Source: RUG191 sp045642225
GTDB lineage: Bacteria; Bacillota; Clostridia; Lachnospirales; Lachnospiraceae
DNA: 64,000 nucleotides
Assembly (NCBI GenBank): GCA_045642225.1
Contig: JAZUIN010000065.1
Span: 26,254 to 90,253 of the forward strand
Direction of reading: 5' to 3'
Below, piece by piece: positions 14,591 to 23,552 of the stretch (position 1 is its first letter; every line of letters begins with the position of its first letter). The position numbers and the translations under genes are program-made. Under the pieces are notes generated by a model, which worked only from the letters and a program-made list of their open reading frames with translations, did not search any database and had not been told where the DNA came from.

Positions 14591-15247
14591 TTACATAGAT
14601 GTATTATTAATGTCATCTATTGTGATGTTTTCTTCGGATTCAAGGTACTGGTTAAGATATCTTAATACAGTACCTTTCATTACGTCCATTCCAGGGTTAG
14701 CTTCAACTTGTTCTTTGAGAGTCTGGATTCTTCTGTATTGACCAAGCTCCTTGTAACAGTCTGCAAGTAGCGTGTAGTTCTTGCTTACATCAGATTTGAT
14801 TACAACTCCGAACTCTAGAATAGTAATGGCTTCATTGTACATATTTCTTGTGAAGAATTGTTCGGCATAATCGACTAGTAGAATTGTAAGCTCGTTAAAG
14901 TTCTCGCCTATTTCTTGCATTGCTTGTAGATTAGGTAAGCCATACTCCTCTTTTAGGTCAGTATTGGTTTTTTGAGTTAAGTTGAGAATTTTCTTGTTTG
15001 ATAGTTCTTTGAGCTTGTTTTCTAGCTCTTGAACTTCACTATCATTTATAAATTCTAATGGAAATTTTCCTAAGTTAATGGTAATATAAGGGAGGTTTGA
15101 TAGGTCCTTAGCGGGTACGGAATTTGCCTGCTGTTCTCGTGTGAAGAAATCGGCCATATCAGTATCATTTTTTTTATTAAGGTAACGATAGCGCACTGCT
15201 AGTAATATCATACCAACTAGCACTATTCCTAGTACTGGGAAAATCAT
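14591..15247 (-). CDS. Membrane-anchored TPR-like hypothetical protein
   Basis: A 218-residue protein with one N-terminal membrane helix (PVLGIVLVGMILLAV, ~residues 4-18) followed by basic residues, so the rest should face the cytoplasm. The C-terminal half (ILLVDYAEQFFTRNMYNEAI … NYTLLADCYKELGQY) reads as two TPR-like helical repeats. It is convergent with the HTH gene (3 bp between stops) and divergent from the VanW gene. Specific function unknown; scaffolding is possible. Confidence 0.6.
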   Translation of the reverse strand: MIFPVLGIVLVGMILLAVRYRYLNKKNDTDMADFFTREQQANSVPAKDLSNLPYITINLGKFPLEFINDSEVQELENKLKELSNKKILNLTQKTNTDLKEEYGLPNLQAMQEIGENFNELTILLVDYAEQFFTRNMYNEAITILEFGVVIKSDVSKNYTLLADCYKELGQYRRIQTLKEQVEANPGMDVMKGTVLRYLNQYLESEENITIDDINNTSM

Positions 15248-15279
15248 TTGTGCATCCTTCCTAGAAAGAGGTATTAAAA

Positions 15280-15380
15280 TGTCTAAAAAAAGTAAAAAAA
15301 CACGTATAATATCTGCTATAATTGTTATAGTGTTAATATTAACAATGGTTGTAACACTTATTGCTTCTTTCTTGATTTAA
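15280..15380 (+). pseudogene. Tiny membrane protein interrupted by a one-base shift in an A-run
   Basis: ATG 15280 behind AGAAAGAGG starts MSKKSKK and meets a stop at 15307-15309. If one A is added to the run of six As at 15295-15300, the frame continues as TRIISAIIVIVLILTMVV and ends SFLI-stop at 15380, a 33-residue basic-plus-one-membrane-helix protein like the DUF4044/Prli42 class of tiny Firmicute membrane proteins. It is either a sequencing error, a broken gene, or slippage at the homopolymer. The 192-bp gap before the VanW gene otherwise shows nothing clear. Confidence 0.4.
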
Positions 15381-15439
15381 TTTTCAAGAATATATTAACG
15401 CATTTTAGAATTAAAAGATATAGTTTTTTAGAGGTATTT

Positions 15440-17047
15440 ATGAAAAAGATTAAAGCATTTTCTGTTGTATTAGGACTTGCAATTGTAATGACGTTTGTTG
15501 GTTTTACACCAATTGTATCTGAAGCAGCTAATACTACAACTAATTCTACGTCAGACAACTCAAAGAAAGAGTCAAGCTCTAGCAAGGAGTCTAAGGCAAC
15601 TATTCCTAACGGAGTTAAAATTAACGGCGAGGATATGTCTGGTAAGACAGAAGAAGAGGCTACTAAAGCTTTAGCATCACAGATGAAGAAATATAGTGGT
15701 GTTACATATAAGCTTAAGGTTGCAGACAAGTCTATAGATGCATCAGCAACAGATTTAGGGCTTAAGGCTAAGAATGATGATGTTGCGACTAAGGCTATAA
15801 ACTATGGTACTCAAGGTGATCCTTTGGGAAGATACAAGGCATCGAAGGATATAGAATCTGGCAAAGGAAAAGATTTTAAGATTTCATATACAACTAATAC
15901 AGCAACAACATCAAAATATCTAGAGAGTAAGTCTGCATACATTAACACTAAGACTAAGGATAACGGCTTATCACTTCAGAATGGTAAGTTCACATATGCT
16001 CCTGGTACTGCAGGAACTACTGTTGACGTTGCGCAATCTGCGGCTAAGATTGCTGATTACGTATGTGCTAATTGGAATGGTCAAAATGGTGAAATAGATT
16101 TAGTATATACAACAACAGAACCTAAGGGTTCTCAAGAAGAGTTAGCTTCTGTTAAGGACGCTATAGGAACATTTACTACAGACTTCTCTTCATCAGCAGC
16201 AGGACGTGCGCAAAATGTTAAGAACGGATGTAGCAAGATTAATGGAACGATTCTTTATCCAGGAGATACATTCTCAGTGTATGAGACAGTAAGCCCATTT
16301 GAACCAGAAAATGGTTACGAATTAGCTGGCGCTTATGAGAATGGAACTACAGTAGAATCATATGGCGGTGGAATTTGTCAGGTTTCTACTACATTATATA
16401 ACGCAGTAATAAATGCAGAGCTTGAAATAGTTCAGCGTTCTAACCATACAATGATTGTTGGTTATGTTCCACCATCACAAGATGCAGCGATTGCCGGAAC
16501 ATATATGGACTTTAAGTTTAAGAATAATCAACAAACACCAATTTATATAGATGGTTATACTGGCGGTGGTAAAATTACATTTACAATATATGGCAAAGAA
16601 ACAAGACCTTCTAACCGTAAGATTAAATTCGAGAGTGAAGTAATAGAAGAGACAGAGCCAGGAATTTCATTCAAATATTCAGGCGATATGCCAGCGGGAT
16701 CTATTAAGAAAGAATCGGATGCTCACGTCGGCAAGAAAGCAAAGCTTTGGAAGATAGTAACGGTAGACGGTGTTGAGCAAAGTAAGACACAGTTTAATTC
16801 TAGTGTATATAAGCCAGGTGACAAGATATTTGTAATTGGTTCGGCAGGACTTTCACCAGAAGGTAAAGCGGCAATTGATGCGGCAATAGCATCTAAGGAT
16901 GAAGGGGCTGTAAAGGCAGCTGTTGCAGCAGCGGCAAGTGGCGATGCAGGAGCGATACAAGCAGCGCATGAAGCAGCAAATCAAGCAGCAGCGGCAGCAC
17001 AAGAAGCTCCACCAGCGGAGCCGGCACCTGAAGCTGCACCTGTATAG
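15440..17047 (+). CDS. Secreted VanW-family protein
   Basis: A 535-residue protein with a signal peptide (MKKIKAFSVVLGLAIVMTF, cleavage near VSEAA, ~30), a Ser/Thr/Lys-rich linker, a putative peptidoglycan-binding (PG_binding_4-type) region at ~60-230, and a VanW domain at ~265-390 with INGTILYPGDTFSVYE and YGGGICQVSTTLYNA. A C-terminal Ala/Glu/Pro-rich tail of ~75 residues follows. VanW proteins are cell-wall associated, although their catalytic role is not settled; similarity to vancomycin clusters does not by itself imply resistance. It has its own terminator. Confidence 0.85.
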   Translation: MKKIKAFSVVLGLAIVMTFVGFTPIVSEAANTTTNSTSDNSKKESSSSKESKATIPNGVKINGEDMSGKTEEEATKALASQMKKYSGVTYKLKVADKSIDASATDLGLKAKNDDVATKAINYGTQGDPLGRYKASKDIESGKGKDFKISYTTNTATTSKYLESKSAYINTKTKDNGLSLQNGKFTYAPGTAGTTVDVAQSAAKIADYVCANWNGQNGEIDLVYTTTEPKGSQEELASVKDAIGTFTTDFSSSAAGRAQNVKNGCSKINGTILYPGDTFSVYETVSPFEPENGYELAGAYENGTTVESYGGGICQVSTTLYNAVINAELEIVQRSNHTMIVGYVPPSQDAAIAGTYMDFKFKNNQQTPIYIDGYTGGGKITFTIYGKETRPSNRKIKFESEVIEETEPGISFKYSGDMPAGSIKKESDAHVGKKAKLWKIVTVDGVEQSKTQFNSSVYKPGDKIFVIGSAGLSPEGKAAIDAAIASKDEGAVKAAVAAAASGDAGAIQAAHEAANQAAAAAQEAPPAEPAPEAAPV

Positions 17048-17068
17048 ATTAATATTTTTGATAAGGAT

Positions 17069-17096
17069 AAGACTGCTTCTATAGGGGCAGTCTTTT
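17069..17096 (+). terminator. Terminator after the VanW-family gene
   Basis: AAGACTGC (17069-17076) pairs perfectly with GCAGTCTT (17087-17094), followed by TTGG. It lies only ~10 bp before the start of the next operon. Confidence 0.75.
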
Positions 17097-17105
17097 GGCA
17101 TAATT

Positions 17106-18098
17106 ATGAAAGTAGGTAAAATACCTGTAAATGTTTTGAAACGTCAAGTTTTGAAACGGACAAATCCAATAAGAGAAGAGGTTACTTTGAAAGCTGGGAT
17201 TGGTGGAGATTTCGCAGCAATTAAGTTGAAGCAGAATGAGCAAATAGTGTTGTCAACCAATCCAGTATCAGTTTCGGATTACAAAATGGTTGAGCGCGGA
17301 ATAATACGTGCTATTAATAACGTGGTATGCTCTCTTGCTACTCCTATAGGAGTACAGATAAATGTATTTCTTCCAGATAGAACTTTAGAAGACGATTTGA
17401 GAAATATAATGCAAGAGGCTGATAAAACTTGTAGAAAACTAGATTTGGAAGTTATAGGTGGTCACACAGAAGTAACAACAGCTGTGGAAAGAATTCTACT
17501 ATCAATAACAGGCGTTGGTAAAGTGGATTCGGATAGAATGATTTCGTGCAAAAATATAAAGCCAAACGTTGATGTTGTTATGACAAAAGCAATCGCGCTT
17601 GAAGGTACAAGCATACTTGCGACAGAGAAGAGAGAAGAATTACTTAAACATTTGCCAGAACATATATTAGAGGCGGCATCTAGTTTTATTGAACAAATGT
17701 CAATTGTCAAAGAGACAATAATAGCAGGAGATGATGCAATAGCAATTCATGATATCTCTGAAGGCGGAATATACGGTGCTCTTTGGGAGATGGCAGAAGC
17801 ATCGCAGGTAGGTCTTGATATTGATTTGAGAAAAATAAGCATTCGTCAAGAGACTGTAGAGATATGTGAGCATTTGGGGATTAATCCATATAAGCTATTT
17901 TCTGGAGGAAGTGCTTTAATCGCAACAAATGACGGAGAAGCTTTGGTGGAGAAGCTGAAGGAAGCTGATATTGAAGCAGCTTTGATTGGAAGAACTACAG
18001 ACAGTAACGATAGAATTTTAAATAATGACGGGGTCAAAAGGTTTCTTGAGACACCAGGTAGGGATGAGTTATATCAAGTGATTGGAGGTAGAAAGTAG
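17106..18098 (+). CDS. AIR synthase-related (HypE/PurM-like) protein
   Basis: A 330-residue protein of the PurM/HypE/SelD superfamily of ATP-dependent phosphotransferases. Landmarks are GIGGDFAAI near residue 32, VIGGHTEVT (~118) and IAIHDISEGGIYGALWEMAEA (~210), the glycine-rich blocks that form the ATP site. No other Hyp or Pur genes are nearby, so hydrogenase maturation or purine synthesis is unlikely; the substrate is unknown. It overlaps the Lrp-type regulator by one base and starts the operon, with only a weak ribosome site before ATG 17106. Confidence 0.75.
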   Translation: MKVGKIPVNVLKRQVLKRTNPIREEVTLKAGIGGDFAAIKLKQNEQIVLSTNPVSVSDYKMVERGIIRAINNVVCSLATPIGVQINVFLPDRTLEDDLRNIMQEADKTCRKLDLEVIGGHTEVTTAVERILLSITGVGKVDSDRMISCKNIKPNVDVVMTKAIALEGTSILATEKREELLKHLPEHILEAASSFIEQMSIVKETIIAGDDAIAIHDISEGGIYGALWEMAEASQVGLDIDLRKISIRQETVEICEHLGINPYKLFSGGSALIATNDGEALVEKLKEADIEAALIGRTTDSNDRILNNDGVKRFLETPGRDELYQVIGGRK

Positions 18099-18580
18099 TG
18101 GAACAAAAGATTTTAAATTACATTGAAAAAAATAGCAGAATAGACCTTGCGGACTTGGCGGCGCTTCTTGGAGAAGAAGAGACAGAAGTTGTTAAATGCT
18201 TAGAAAAAATGGAAGCGGATCATGTTATTTGTGGGTATCACACATTAATAAATTGGGACAAGGTTGGAATTGAGAAAGTAACAGCTTTGATAGAAGTTAG
18301 AGTTACACCACAACGCGGAATGGGATTTGATAAAGTTGCAGAAAGAATTTATCATTATCCAGAGGTTAGCGCCTTATATTTGATTTCAGGTGGATTTGAT
18401 TTTATGGTGATTCTTGAAGGTAAAACTCTTAGAGAAGTTTCAGAGTTTGTCTCTGATAAATTGTCAACACTTGAATCAGTTTTGAGTACGAAAACAAATT
18501 TCATTTTGAAAAAATATAAAGATCACGGTACTGTTATGCAATACGGTCATAAGGATGAAAGGGAGCTTATTACACCATGA
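18098..18580 (+). CDS. Lrp/AsnC-family transcriptional regulator
   Basis: A 160-residue protein with an N-terminal winged helix (KNSRIDLADLAALLGEEETE, ~10-29) and a C-terminal RAM/AsnC ligand-binding domain (VTALIEVRVTPQRGMGFDKV; PEVSALYLISGGFDFMVIL). It starts at GTG 18098, overlapping the preceding stop by one base, and overlaps the aminotransferase by 4 bp (ATGA). By family it senses an amino acid; regulation of the adjacent aminotransferase is likely but not shown. Confidence 0.85.
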   Translation: MEQKILNYIEKNSRIDLADLAALLGEEETEVVKCLEKMEADHVICGYHTLINWDKVGIEKVTALIEVRVTPQRGMGFDKVAERIYHYPEVSALYLISGGFDFMVILEGKTLREVSEFVSDKLSTLESVLSTKTNFILKKYKDHGTVMQYGHKDERELITP

Positions 18581-19749
18581 GAAATCCATTATCTAAAACA
18601 ATAACTGAAATAAAGCCTTCTGGTATTAGAAAATTTTTTGATATTGCAGCTGAGATGAAGGATGCAATATCTCTTGGAGTAGGTGAACCAGATTTTGATA
18701 CTCCATGGAAGGTTAGAGATGAAGCGATTTTTTCTCTAGAACAAGGTAAAACATTTTACACATCTAATGCTGGATTAAAGGAGCTAAAGGAAGAAATTGC
18801 TAAGTTTTTGAATAGAAGATATAGCTTAGAATATGATCCTTTTTCTGAAATGATAATCACAGTAGGTGGTTCTGAGGCAATCGACATCGCTCTTCGTGCA
18901 ATGTTAGACCCTGGTGACGAAGTTATTATTCCAGAACCTAGCTATGTATCATACAAGCCATGTGCTGTTTTGGCAAATGGAAATGTAGTTACAATTGAAT
19001 TACAAGAAGAAAACGAGTTTAGGCTTACAAAAGAAGAATTAGAAAATGCAATTACAGACAAAACTAAGATTTTGATTCTTCCATTCCCTAACAATCCTAC
19101 TGGTGCAATTATGGAGAGAAAAGATTTAGAAGGAATCGCTGAACTATGTATTAAGCACGATATATTTGTTTTGTCGGACGAGATTTATTCGGAGCTGACA
19201 TATAATAACGAGGATCATGTTAGCATTGCATCTCTTCCAGGAATGAGAGAAAGAACTGTGTTAATTAATGGTTTTTCTAAGTCTCATGCGATGACTGGAT
19301 GGAGATTAGGATATGCGTGTGCGCCTAAGTTGATTATTGATCAGATGTTAAAGATTCATCAATACGCAATTATGTGTGCACCTACTACAAGTCAATATGC
19401 AGCAGTTACTGCAATTAGAGATTGCGATGAAGATGTTGCAGAAATGAGAGAAGAATACAATCAAAGACGTCGTTATTTGCTCAAGCGATTTGAAAATATG
19501 GGATTACAGTGCTTTGAACCTTTTGGAGCGTTTTATATGTTTCCTTCTATCAAAGAGTTTGGTATGACTTCAGATGAATTTGCAATAGATTTCTTGAAGA
19601 AGAAAAAGGTTGCTGTTGTACCAGGCACTGCATTTGGTGATTCGGGTGAAGGCTTCCTTAGAATTTCTTATGCATATTCGCTTAGTAGCTTGAAGGAAGC
19701 TTTAGATAGAATGGAAGAGTATGTAAATGAGTTAAGAGAGGGTAAATAA
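18577..19749 (+). CDS. PLP-dependent class I/II aminotransferase
   Basis: A 390-residue aminotransferase of the AspC/AraT fold type I group: FYTSNAGLKELKEE, PFPNNPTGA, SDEIYSEL and the lysine motif NGFSKSHAMTGWRLGYA (internal-aldimine Lys at ~residue 234). It is full length. Transfers amino groups between amino acids and 2-oxoacids; the exact pair is not predictable. It is embedded between the Lrp regulator and TrmL with overlapping start and stop codons on both sides. Confidence 0.9.
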   Translation: MRNPLSKTITEIKPSGIRKFFDIAAEMKDAISLGVGEPDFDTPWKVRDEAIFSLEQGKTFYTSNAGLKELKEEIAKFLNRRYSLEYDPFSEMIITVGGSEAIDIALRAMLDPGDEVIIPEPSYVSYKPCAVLANGNVVTIELQEENEFRLTKEELENAITDKTKILILPFPNNPTGAIMERKDLEGIAELCIKHDIFVLSDEIYSELTYNNEDHVSIASLPGMRERTVLINGFSKSHAMTGWRLGYACAPKLIIDQMLKIHQYAIMCAPTTSQYAAVTAIRDCDEDVAEMREEYNQRRRYLLKRFENMGLQCFEPFGAFYMFPSIKEFGMTSDEFAIDFLKKKKVAVVPGTAFGDSGEGFLRISYAYSLSSLKEALDRMEEYVNELREGK

Positions 19750-20246
19750 TGGCTTTAAATATTGTTTTGTATGAACCAGAAATGCCCGCTAATACAGGAA
19801 ATATTGGTCGTACATGCGTTGCTACAGGTACAAAACTTCATTTGATTGAACCACTAGGCTTTATGCTTAATGATAAGATGATTAAGCGTGCAGGCATGGA
19901 CTATTGGGATGATTTAGACGTTACTAGATATGATGATTGGAATGATTTTATAGAGAAGAATCCTGATGCAAAGATTTATATGGCAACTACTAAAGGACAA
20001 CATGTCTATACGGACGTAGAGTACGAAGAAGATTGCTTTATAATGTTTGGTAAAGAAAGTGGAGGCATCCCAGAGGAGATTCTTGTAGAGCATCCAAATG
20101 AATGTATTCGTGTTCCTATGAAGGATGAAATAAGATCTCTTAATTTATCAAATTCGGTAGCAATAGTTTTGTATGAAGCGTTAAGACAGAATGATTTCTT
20201 TGATATGAAATTGAATGGAGAATTACACAATTTGTCATGGGAATAA
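19749..20246 (+). CDS. trmL: tRNA (cytidine(34)-2'-O)-methyltransferase TrmL
   Basis: A 165-residue SPOUT methyltransferase. NIVLYEPEMPANTGNIGRTC at the N-terminus and the knot motifs FGKESGGIP and SLNLSNSVAIVLYEALRQ at the C-terminus are typical of TrmL, which methylates the 2'-O of wobble C34/U34 in tRNA-Leu using S-adenosylmethionine. TAATG overlap with the aminotransferase stop; its last 10 bp overlap ecfA1. Confidence 0.9.
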   Translation: MALNIVLYEPEMPANTGNIGRTCVATGTKLHLIEPLGFMLNDKMIKRAGMDYWDDLDVTRYDDWNDFIEKNPDAKIYMATTKGQHVYTDVEYEEDCFIMFGKESGGIPEEILVEHPNECIRVPMKDEIRSLNLSNSVAIVLYEALRQNDFFDMKLNGELHNLSWE

Positions 20247-21082
20247 TTAAGGCAGAAAATGTTACATTTGAATATATAAGACGCGACGAAGAAGACAACA
20301 TTGAGGAAATAACTACTGCGCTTTCTGGCGTTGACTTAGAGGTTGAAGCGGGACAGTTTATATGTGTTCTGGGACGAAATGGCTCTGGTAAATCAACATT
20401 TGCAAGGCATATTAATGCGCTACTTACACCTACAGAGGGGACTCTTTATGTAGATGGTAAGGATACAAGTGAAGATTATAATACTATGAATGTTCGAAGA
20501 AATGCAGGTATGGTATTTCAGAATCCTGACAATCAAATTGTTGCGAGTGTAGTTGAAGAAGATGTTGGGTTTGGTCCGGAAAATATTGGTGTTCCTACAG
20601 AAGAAATATGGCAAAGGGTAGAAAAGTCACTTAAAGCTGTTGGAATGTGGGAGTATAAAGAGCATTCGCCCAATAAGCTTTCAGGTGGACAGAAGCAACG
20701 CGTTGCTATGGCAGGAGTTATGGCGATGGAGCCTAAATGTTTAGTGGCAGACGAGCCTACTGCAATGTTAGACCCAGTTGGCAGAAAAGAGGTTATCGAG
20801 GCTCTACATACTCTCAATCGTGAGAAAAATGTAACGGTTATCTTAATTACACATTACATGGAAGAAGTAATTAACGCTGATTATGTGTATGTGATGGATG
20901 ATGGCAAAATTGCATTATCAGGTACTCCTAGAGAAGTATTCTCGCATGTAGAAGAGTTGCAGAAGCTTCATTTGGACGTACCGCAAGTGACTTTGCTAGC
21001 GCATGAATTGAAAAAAAGTGGATTGCCTTTGCAAGAGGGAATTCTTACTATAGAAGAATTTGTAAACGGATTACCTAGATAG
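20237..21082 (+). CDS. ecfA1: ECF transporter ATPase A1
   Basis: A 281-residue ABC ATPase of the energy-coupling factor core. Walker A is GRNGSGKST (~47-55), signature LSGGQKQR, Walker B LVADEPTAMLDPVG, and the Q-loop is FQNPDNQIV, which is characteristic of EcfA proteins. With EcfA2 and EcfT it forms the shared energising module that works with separate vitamin- or metal-binding S components; none is encoded here. The start overlaps trmL by 10 bp. Confidence 0.9.
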   Translation: MGIIKAENVTFEYIRRDEEDNIEEITTALSGVDLEVEAGQFICVLGRNGSGKSTFARHINALLTPTEGTLYVDGKDTSEDYNTMNVRRNAGMVFQNPDNQIVASVVEEDVGFGPENIGVPTEEIWQRVEKSLKAVGMWEYKEHSPNKLSGGQKQRVAMAGVMAMEPKCLVADEPTAMLDPVGRKEVIEALHTLNREKNVTVILITHYMEEVINADYVYVMDDGKIALSGTPREVFSHVEELQKLHLDVPQVTLLAHELKKSGLPLQEGILTIEEFVNGLPR

Positions 21083-21090
21083 GAAATGTT

Positions 21091-21942
21091 ATGTCTCTTA
21101 TTTTAAATAAAGTATCTCATGTCTATTCTCCTGATACTGCATATCAGAAGAAGGCATTGGATGAAGTTACAATCAAAATACAAGATAACGAATTTATAGG
21201 GATAATAGGACATACCGGTTCTGGTAAGTCAACCTTGATTCAACATATGAATGGTCTCCTTAAACCTACGAGCGGGGAAATATATTTCAACGGCGAAGAT
21301 ATAATGGAGAAGGATTTTGACAAGAAGCTTTTGCGAAGTAAAGTAGGAATGGTTTTTCAATATCCCGAGCATCAATTGTTTGAAGCTACAGTTCTTGAGG
21401 ATATTTGCTTTGGACCTAAAAATTTAGGCTTATCAAAAGAAGAAGTAGACGATAGAGCAATGGAAGCGATGGAATTAGTTGGCTTGGATCAAGATTTGAT
21501 ATCGGCTTCGCCATTTGATTTGTCAGGTGGACAAAAGAGGCGCGTTGCAATAGCAGGTGTTTTGGCGATGAAGCCTGATATTCTGATTCTTGACGAACCG
21601 ACAGCAGGATTAGACCCAAAGGGGCGAGACGACATTCTTAATATGATTAAAGAAATGCATATTAAGACGGGTAATACAGTGATACTTGTTTCGCATAGTA
21701 TGGAAGATGTTGCAAAATATGTTGATAGACTTATTGTAATGAACCAAGGACATATTGAGTACGATGATACTCCTAAAGGAGTATTTAGAAACTATATTGA
21801 GTTGGAACAGATGGGATTAGCAGCACCAGAAATTACGTATATTGTTAATGACATGAATCGTAAAGGATTTCCAATTGATACTGATGTAACAACTCTTGAA
21901 GAAGCTAAGACGGCTATACTGAATATGTATAATATAGTCTAA
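21091..21942 (+). CDS. ecfA2: ECF transporter ATPase A2
   Basis: A 283-residue ABC ATPase with Walker A GHTGSGKST, Q-loop FQYPEHQLFE, signature LSGGQKRR and Walker B ILILDEPTAGLDPKG. It is the second ATPase of the ECF module and pairs with EcfA1. It begins 8 bp after ecfA1. Confidence 0.9.
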   Translation: MSLILNKVSHVYSPDTAYQKKALDEVTIKIQDNEFIGIIGHTGSGKSTLIQHMNGLLKPTSGEIYFNGEDIMEKDFDKKLLRSKVGMVFQYPEHQLFEATVLEDICFGPKNLGLSKEEVDDRAMEAMELVGLDQDLISASPFDLSGGQKRRVAIAGVLAMKPDILILDEPTAGLDPKGRDDILNMIKEMHIKTGNTVILVSHSMEDVAKYVDRLIVMNQGHIEYDDTPKGVFRNYIELEQMGLAAPEITYIVNDMNRKGFPIDTDVTTLEEAKTAILNMYNIV

Positions 21943-21958
21943 TTGAGATGGAAGAGAA

Positions 21959-22801
21959 ATGTTTAGAGAAATAACTATAGGTCAATATTATCCTACAGAA
22001 TCCATAATACATAAATTAGACCCAAGAGTTAAATTGATGGGAGCATTGTTATTTATTATAGGAGTATTTGCTGCAACAAATGTAGTGAGCCTTGTAATAG
22101 TAACGGTTTTTCTTGTTACATTCATTTATTTGAGTAATGTGCCAGTTTCGTTTATGTTTAAAGGACTTAAAGCAATTATGGTCCTGTTAGTCATAGCTGG
22201 TATATTTAATTTATTTTTGACTCCAGGAAATGTATTATTTCAGTTTTATTTTCTTAAGATAACTGATGTAGGAATAAAAAACTGCATATTTATGATTATA
22301 AGAATGGTGTATTTGATAGTTGGAACATCTGTAATGACGTTAACTACAACGCCAAATCAATTGACGGATGGATTAGAGCGTTCGCTAGGCTTCTTGAAGA
22401 AGATAAAAGTGCCTGTGCACGAGATTTCTATGATGATGTCTATTGCGCTTAGATTTATTCCGATTCTAGTTGAAGAGACGGACAAAATAATGAAGGCGCA
22501 GATGGCTAGAGGAGCTGATTTCGAATCGGGAGGAATTATAAAAAAAGCAAAAAATATGATTCCACTTCTTGTGCCACTATTTGTATCAGCATTTAGAAGA
22601 GCGAACGATTTAGCAGAAGCTATGGAAGCAAGGTGCTATATGGGCGGAGATGGAAGAACTAAGATGAAGCCATTGAAGTATGTAGAGCGTGATAGAAATG
22701 CGTATATAATAGAAGGCGTATTTATTGCGCTAGTGTTTATTGGAAATATAATTTATAACAGATTTTTTAGCGCGTTATTTTCAAATGTGCTTAACCTTTA
22801 A
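21959..22801 (+). CDS. ecfT: ECF transporter transmembrane protein T
   Basis: A 280-residue membrane protein with about five hydrophobic segments and the two cytoplasmic coupling motifs seen as ARG (MKAQMARGADF) and ARC (AEAMEARCYMGG), which dock onto EcfA1 and EcfA2. N-terminal HKLDPRVKL is also typical. Completes the ECF core; 16 bp after ecfA2 and 6 bp before truA. Confidence 0.9.
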   Translation: MFREITIGQYYPTESIIHKLDPRVKLMGALLFIIGVFAATNVVSLVIVTVFLVTFIYLSNVPVSFMFKGLKAIMVLLVIAGIFNLFLTPGNVLFQFYFLKITDVGIKNCIFMIIRMVYLIVGTSVMTLTTTPNQLTDGLERSLGFLKKIKVPVHEISMMMSIALRFIPILVEETDKIMKAQMARGADFESGGIIKKAKNMIPLLVPLFVSAFRRANDLAEAMEARCYMGGDGRTKMKPLKYVERDRNAYIIEGVFIALVFIGNIIYNRFFSALFSNVLNL

Positions 22802-22807
22802 AAGATT

Positions 22808-23542
22808 ATGAGAATAAAGTTAGTTGTTGCGTATGAGGGTACAGCATATTGTGGCTGGCAAATTCAACCTAATGGAATAACAATAGAAGAATGCTTGAAC
22901 AGTGCGTTATCGGAGCTATTTAAATCGCCAATTAAGGTGATTGGTGCTTCTAGAACGGATGCGGGAGTACATTCAAAAGGAAATGTTGCAATCTTTGATG
23001 TGGATACAAGGATGGAGCCGACGAGAGTTTCTTTCGCATTAAATCAATTGTTGCCGGATGATATAGTAGTAATCGATTCGTGTCAGGTAGATGACGACTG
23101 GCATCCACACATGGTAGAAAGTGTTAAGACATATGAGTATCATATTATTAATGATATTTTCCCGGATGCTATAAGAAGAAATACTACATATCATTATCAT
23201 CATAAATTAGATGTGGATGCGATGAGGGAAGCTGCGAAGTTTTTAGAAGGAGAGCATGATTTTACAAGCTTTGCATCGGTTAAGTCTCAAGTGAAAACAT
23301 TTACAAGAACATTGTATAAAGTAGATGTTGCAAAGGTTGAAAATGAGATAATCATAAAATGTGTAGGTAACGGTTTTTTGTATAATATGGTTAGGATAAT
23401 TGCTGGAACTCTAATTCAAGTTGGTTGTGGCAAATTTAAGCCGGAAGATATGCAAAAGATAATTGATGCTAAGGATAGAGAAATGGCTGGACCGACGGCG
23501 CCAGCGCATGGACTTACAATGATTGGTATAGAGTATAAGTAG
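22808..23542 (+). CDS. truA: tRNA pseudouridine(38-40) synthase TruA
   Basis: A 244-residue TruA. The catalytic aspartate lies in ASRTDAGVHSKGN (~residues 49-61), and C-terminal GNGFLYNMVRIIAGTLIQVG is a family signature. It isomerises uridines 38-40 in the anticodon arm. The ecf-truA order is common in Firmicutes. Confidence 0.95.
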   Translation: MRIKLVVAYEGTAYCGWQIQPNGITIEECLNSALSELFKSPIKVIGASRTDAGVHSKGNVAIFDVDTRMEPTRVSFALNQLLPDDIVVIDSCQVDDDWHPHMVESVKTYEYHIINDIFPDAIRRNTTYHYHHKLDVDAMREAAKFLEGEHDFTSFASVKSQVKTFTRTLYKVDVAKVENEIIIKCVGNGFLYNMVRIIAGTLIQVGCGKFKPEDMQKIIDAKDREMAGPTAPAHGLTMIGIEYK

Positions 23543-23552
23543 GTTTTGGAAA

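Noticed and set aside
15295..15301. AAAAAAC as a programmed -1 frameshift site
   Set aside because: The heptamer is out of phase with the zero frame that reads AAA AAA CAC, so tandem slippage would not re-pair properly.
16853..17101. Minus-strand Cys/Arg-rich ORF across the VanW gene tail
   Set aside because: It is the complement of the Ala/Pro-rich repeats, with no start site or family resemblance.
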